Below are positions 60,933 through 64,000 of a stretch of 64,000 nt of DNA, piece by piece. Below the pieces are notes generated by a model. The model was not told the origin of the DNA. It made no database searches and saw nothing but the letters and a program-made list of their open reading frames with translations. Position numbers and translations under genes: made by a program. This DNA is from Symbiodinium natans (Eukaryota > Sar > Dinophyceae > Suessiales > Symbiodiniaceae): assembly GCA_905221605.1 (NCBI GenBank), contig CAJNDS010000175.1, positions 21,001-85,000 on the forward strand. Reading direction: 5' to 3'. Every line of letters begins with the position of its first letter. The first letter of the stretch is position 1.

Positions 60933-63671
60933 GTTTCATCCAACACGGCGGTGGGTGGTGATCGCGTTGTTCTGAAAGGAGGCTTGCCATTTCCGAAGGC
61001 CTGGATCCCTTATGATATTTGCTTTTGCCTCCGGGTCACGCACAGCACAGCTCAATACTTCGAGCATGTGTTGCTGTTCTATGTGTTAGCCTTGTTAAGG
61101 CATCGTTCGGCTTGCCCTTCGATTGCAATTGAGCACAAGTTTCGATTTTGTGCCTATTCGCACGACAACTATTTCCTACGCCATCTCACGGCATCTAACT
61201 AGCGGAGGCAGGTTTACAGCGATGAGACGGCGGAGCGGCTCACACAAATGGCCATCGATGTCGGGTACCGAAACTTCTTTGCCTCTGCTCTTGCCTCAGA
61301 GATGCCCCAGCTTCCCAACGAGTTTTTGAGTGTGAGTGGCTGGTGCACTGAAGGTGCTTGCTGGGAACCAGAAGGGCTTTGCGCGCGGGGTCAAAAAGTC
61401 GGGTATTCCGAGGGAGGAGCTCTTCATCTGTGGATCAGTGGTGAGCCAGTTGGCGCAGGCAAGACACATGACAGCGCGTCACAGACAAGGAGCTTTGCAC
61501 AGTGGCTCGCAATTTGCTTCGCACAAAGCCTGAGGATTTTGAAGACGCGCCACTTGGCTCCATGGAGCAGGTACGGACCGCAGCACAGGAAAGTTTTGAC
61601 CTGAGGTACCTAGCCACGAAAAAGGGCTGTGCTCAGAATTTGGAAGCTTTTGCTGAAGGCGGGACGATGTGGGACGTGGCCAGAGATCAAAGCTCTAAGG
61701 ATTTGGTTCTGGTTGAGGTTGATGGTTGCCGTGTCCGAAGCTGACCATTGCAGACAATTTGGATGCTGCATGCAAAGGCGGAATCACAGAGCTGGACATG
61801 ATCATGCAGCTCATCAGCATTCATCGGACAAAGGTGTGCAACACACACACACACACCTACACATACCTACACCTTACTTACGGGCAGATGTTGTGCAGCC
61901 CATGTCTGGCGCACAACATGCTACTTCCAAGGCTTGTAGCCTCGTACTCTAACGTTTGGGGGGGTGCTTCTTAATATTCCTCGCTCGTGCTTGACCCTTG
62001 CTTTCACCTGGCGGTGCCTGGTGTAGGACAGTCGTGGGCGAAACCTGGGACTGCAGACGCACTCACACCATTCTCACGCATGTGCACTTGTGCAGAGAGT
62101 TGCGGTCTGACCCCGCTGTTAGTGATTCCAGAGGCACAGCATCCTGGGCAGGTTGGACTATCCAGCCAAAGATTGTGAAACCATCCGGGGACAGTGGAAA
62201 GCTTTCGAGGCTCATCCGTGATGTGACACTGGAGCAGACAAAAGAGCGGCAAGTCGACAGGAAATGCTGGCAGCCGGCCAAACCAAGAGCTTGGCTGTGA
62301 GCAATTTCTCACCAGAGCAGCTGGATTGTATCTTTGCAGACTCCGCTGCTCGGCATCATTGGGCAGATGTTCTTTTGCTCATCCAGGAGCATGTGAATCC
62401 TGGAGCGGAGGATGCAACTCCTCCGGTCCTCAATCAGCTCCCATATTCTTTGAAGAGCTACGATGACAAAGCAGTGCGTGAGAATGGCAAGCGCAACCTG
62501 GCTGGAACAACCAGTTGATCCTTCCATCTTCTGCACATGACCCTTGGACGAATGAAAGCAAGACAACAAACACAGACTTAACAAAGCCGCCCAAAGCCGC
62601 ACAACGCGTGACGACGTGCGTGGAATGGGTAATCCGCGGTGAGTGGAGAACGCTTGTAAAACGCTACTTCCATGCATCCATGACATGGCTGCGTCATCGC
62701 CGAGGACTCTCCAGAGTTCGTTTGTGTGATCTAGGGACTGATGGGTGGCAAAAAACAGCATTGAAGCGGTTGTTATGAGCATGGTTGCTCTCAATCTTCG
62801 GTCTCTGCTATCCACCTGTTCCAGGGCAGGGGGCCCCTTTGGCCGGTTTCTTGAAGCTTGTTGCAACATCTGTTAGTGAGGGATACCATGGGGGAGTGGG
62901 GGGGGTCGGGGTGGCCAAGGCAACCGCAACCGCAACCGCAAACGCAACCCAACGCAACGGCAACACAACCGCAACTTCTAAAACTGCCCCAAGTGCCGCA
63001 ACACAGGACCTCCGAGTCAGCCCCCGAGCATACTGCATAGTAATGGCGTTTCAGGAAGCATGTGCTACCATGGCCGCACCACTCTGATGCTTTGCATCTT
63101 CATCATCTCGTCTGCATTGATTACTTGTATCGCTACGGCCTTCTGTTGTTTTGGTTGCGGGCTTCATCTTTCGTCCACATGTAGCACTCTTATTTATACT
63201 CATGCCCAATACATGATTGAAATCGTACATGCTATCGTATTGATTCCATGCTTGCTGCTTCCACCTTGAAACTTAGCAGGTGCACATGCGAACATACATA
63301 TGATTCATGAGATCTTGGCTCGCGGCCGTTGCAGTTGCCGTTGCAGTTGCCGTTGCGGTTGCGTTTTGTTCACTTTCCCGTCCCCGAGATGGACCATCAC
63401 CTCAGCGCATCAGAGGTGGCATCCTGGTTCAGGCCTGGGGTCCACTCGGCTCAGGGAGCCTGGGAATCAGTGCATCGAGCTACTACCAGCAATTGGACTT
63501 GCTTTGAGTTTAGGGTCTGAGACATCTGAGACTTCCACGAACGGTCCGAACAAGCACATATTGCACCCTGCTGAGCCCTGCTGAGCCCTGCTGTAGTGCA
63601 CCTTGGCTCAAGGAAGTTGGCCGAGGACATCGGCCAGAAGTATGGCAAGACTGCAGCCCAAGTGGCACTGT
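60933..63671 (+). CDS. Aldo-keto reductase-like protein lacking the catalytic tetrad
   Basis: Eleven exons join in phase: 60933-60998, 61100-61113 (14 nt), 61208-61286, 61354-61440, 61571-61658, 61778-61805, 62152-62209, 62261-62344, 62411-62486, 63416-63455, 63613-63671; the gene continues past the window. Every acceptor is AG before G; donors are mostly GC. The product follows the aldo-keto reductase barrel block by block: FPKASFGLQVY, AIDVGYRNFFAS, SGIPREELFICGSV, ELDMIMLDYP, WKAFEEMLAAGQTKSLAVSN, PVLNQLPYS, ILVQAWGPLGSG, IGQKYGKTAAQVAL. Cofactor-side elements (SNF, NQ, PLG.G, AQV) are kept. The four tetrad positions are not: Asp to Phe and Tyr to Ala in the YRNFFAS...GNQ block, Lys to Ser in ICGS (61426-61437), His to Asp in LDYP (62153-62164). 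It may bind nucleotide or ligand without normal reductase chemistry (inference). Confidence 0.9.
62924..62975 (+). repeat. CGCAAC hexamer tract
   Basis: Imperfect CGCAAC/GCAACC repeats in the large intron of the reductase-like gene. A reverse-complement tract follows at 63325-63362. Confidence 0.85.
63325..63362 (+). repeat. GTTGCC/GTTGCA hexamer tract
   Basis: Repeats that are the reverse complement of the CGCAAC tract 350 bp upstream, in the same intron. Confidence 0.85.
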
Positions 63672-63719
63672 GCCTGGGAAGATCAACTATTTACTTAATT
63701 TACTTCCAACATTTGCACC

Positions 63720-63985
63720 CGAAACACATTGGCGTGGGCACTCCAGGGATGCTCTGCGGGATTTTGGGGAAGGCGCTCCGAGAAAACTCTTCGCGATTCT
63801 TCTGGGATTCTCTGGGCTGTGGGCAGGAATACTTTGTGAGTTTTCTGTGCAGGACTTCTTTCTGGGGCTGGGCACTCCGGGGAGATGTTGCGGGATTCTC
63901 TGCCACATTCTGTGGGCTTAGGCGCCCCAGGGGATACTCTGCGGGAGTTCCAGGTGGAAGGTGCTCCACAGTGATTCCATGTGAT
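63720..63985 (+). repeat. Degenerate GGCACTCC / GGATTCTCTG tandem repeat, copy 2
   Basis: About six units of 40-55 bp with GGCACTCCAGGGATGCTCTG, GGCGCTCCGAG, GGGCACTCCGGGGAG and GGCGCCCCAGGGGATACTC as unit starts. It lies in the next intron of the reductase-like gene and runs to near the window edge. Confidence 0.65.
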
Positions 63986-64000
63986 TCCCGGCACGCCAAG

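Noticed and set aside
63602-63613. Possible relic of the dinoflagellate spliced leader (TTGGCTCAAG)
   Set aside because: Only about ten bases match and they coincide with the acceptor region of a well-supported reductase exon, so chance is more likely than a retroposed cDNA end.

Overview
The window reads as nuclear DNA of a dinoflagellate, most likely of the Symbiodiniaceae type. Four observations support this: (1) protein-coding genes are cut into many short exons whose introns start with GC, GA or GT and whose acceptors are almost always AG followed by G; (2) there is a run of TTTAGGG telomere-type repeats; (3) there are degenerate LINE retroelement ends of a kind common in these genomes; (4) most of the sequence is repeats and non-coding. 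It is not prokaryotic, and long open frames alone are misleading here. I derived gene models by joining exons in phase and checking that conserved family motifs are restored at the junctions.

Layout. 1-1.17 kb: an exon of an unrecognised protein on the minus strand, running off the left edge. 1.3-7.8 kb: dispersed repeats, a 50-60 bp minisatellite, a CTG tract and telomere-type repeats. 8-15 kb: a graveyard of LINE 3' ends on both strands, then an AT-rich patch. 17.9-20.7 kb: very long TAC trinucleotide arrays around a second, higher-order minisatellite, then GA and GAA tracts. From 21 kb on, every gene I can support is on the plus strand: a DCR2-like metallophosphoesterase (21.3-23.4 kb), a cysteine-rich protein with eight WCC repeat units (24.7-26.8 kb), a protein with a concanavalin A-like tail (28.5-29.5 kb), a signal-peptide-bearing insulysin (M16) peptidase (32.2-37.4 kb) flanked by two JmjC/cupin-like fragments, a coiled-coil protein (46.5-47.6 kb), an unrecognised exon (48.8-49.3 kb), unrecognised secreted-type exons (54.8-59.7 kb), and an aldo-keto reductase-like gene (60.9-63.7 kb) that leaves the window on the right.

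No operon-like logic links these genes. Several look secreted or surface-directed (insulysin, perhaps the WCC-repeat protein, the 54.8 kb signal-peptide exon). The gene direction switches from minus at the left to plus at the right, across a roughly 20 kb repeat-rich interval, as expected for a border between unidirectional dinoflagellate gene blocks.

Most notable: an aldo-keto reductase-fold protein in which all four catalytic tetrad positions are replaced and which needs a 14-nt microexon, and the eight-unit WCC-repeat protein with valine/proline linkers.
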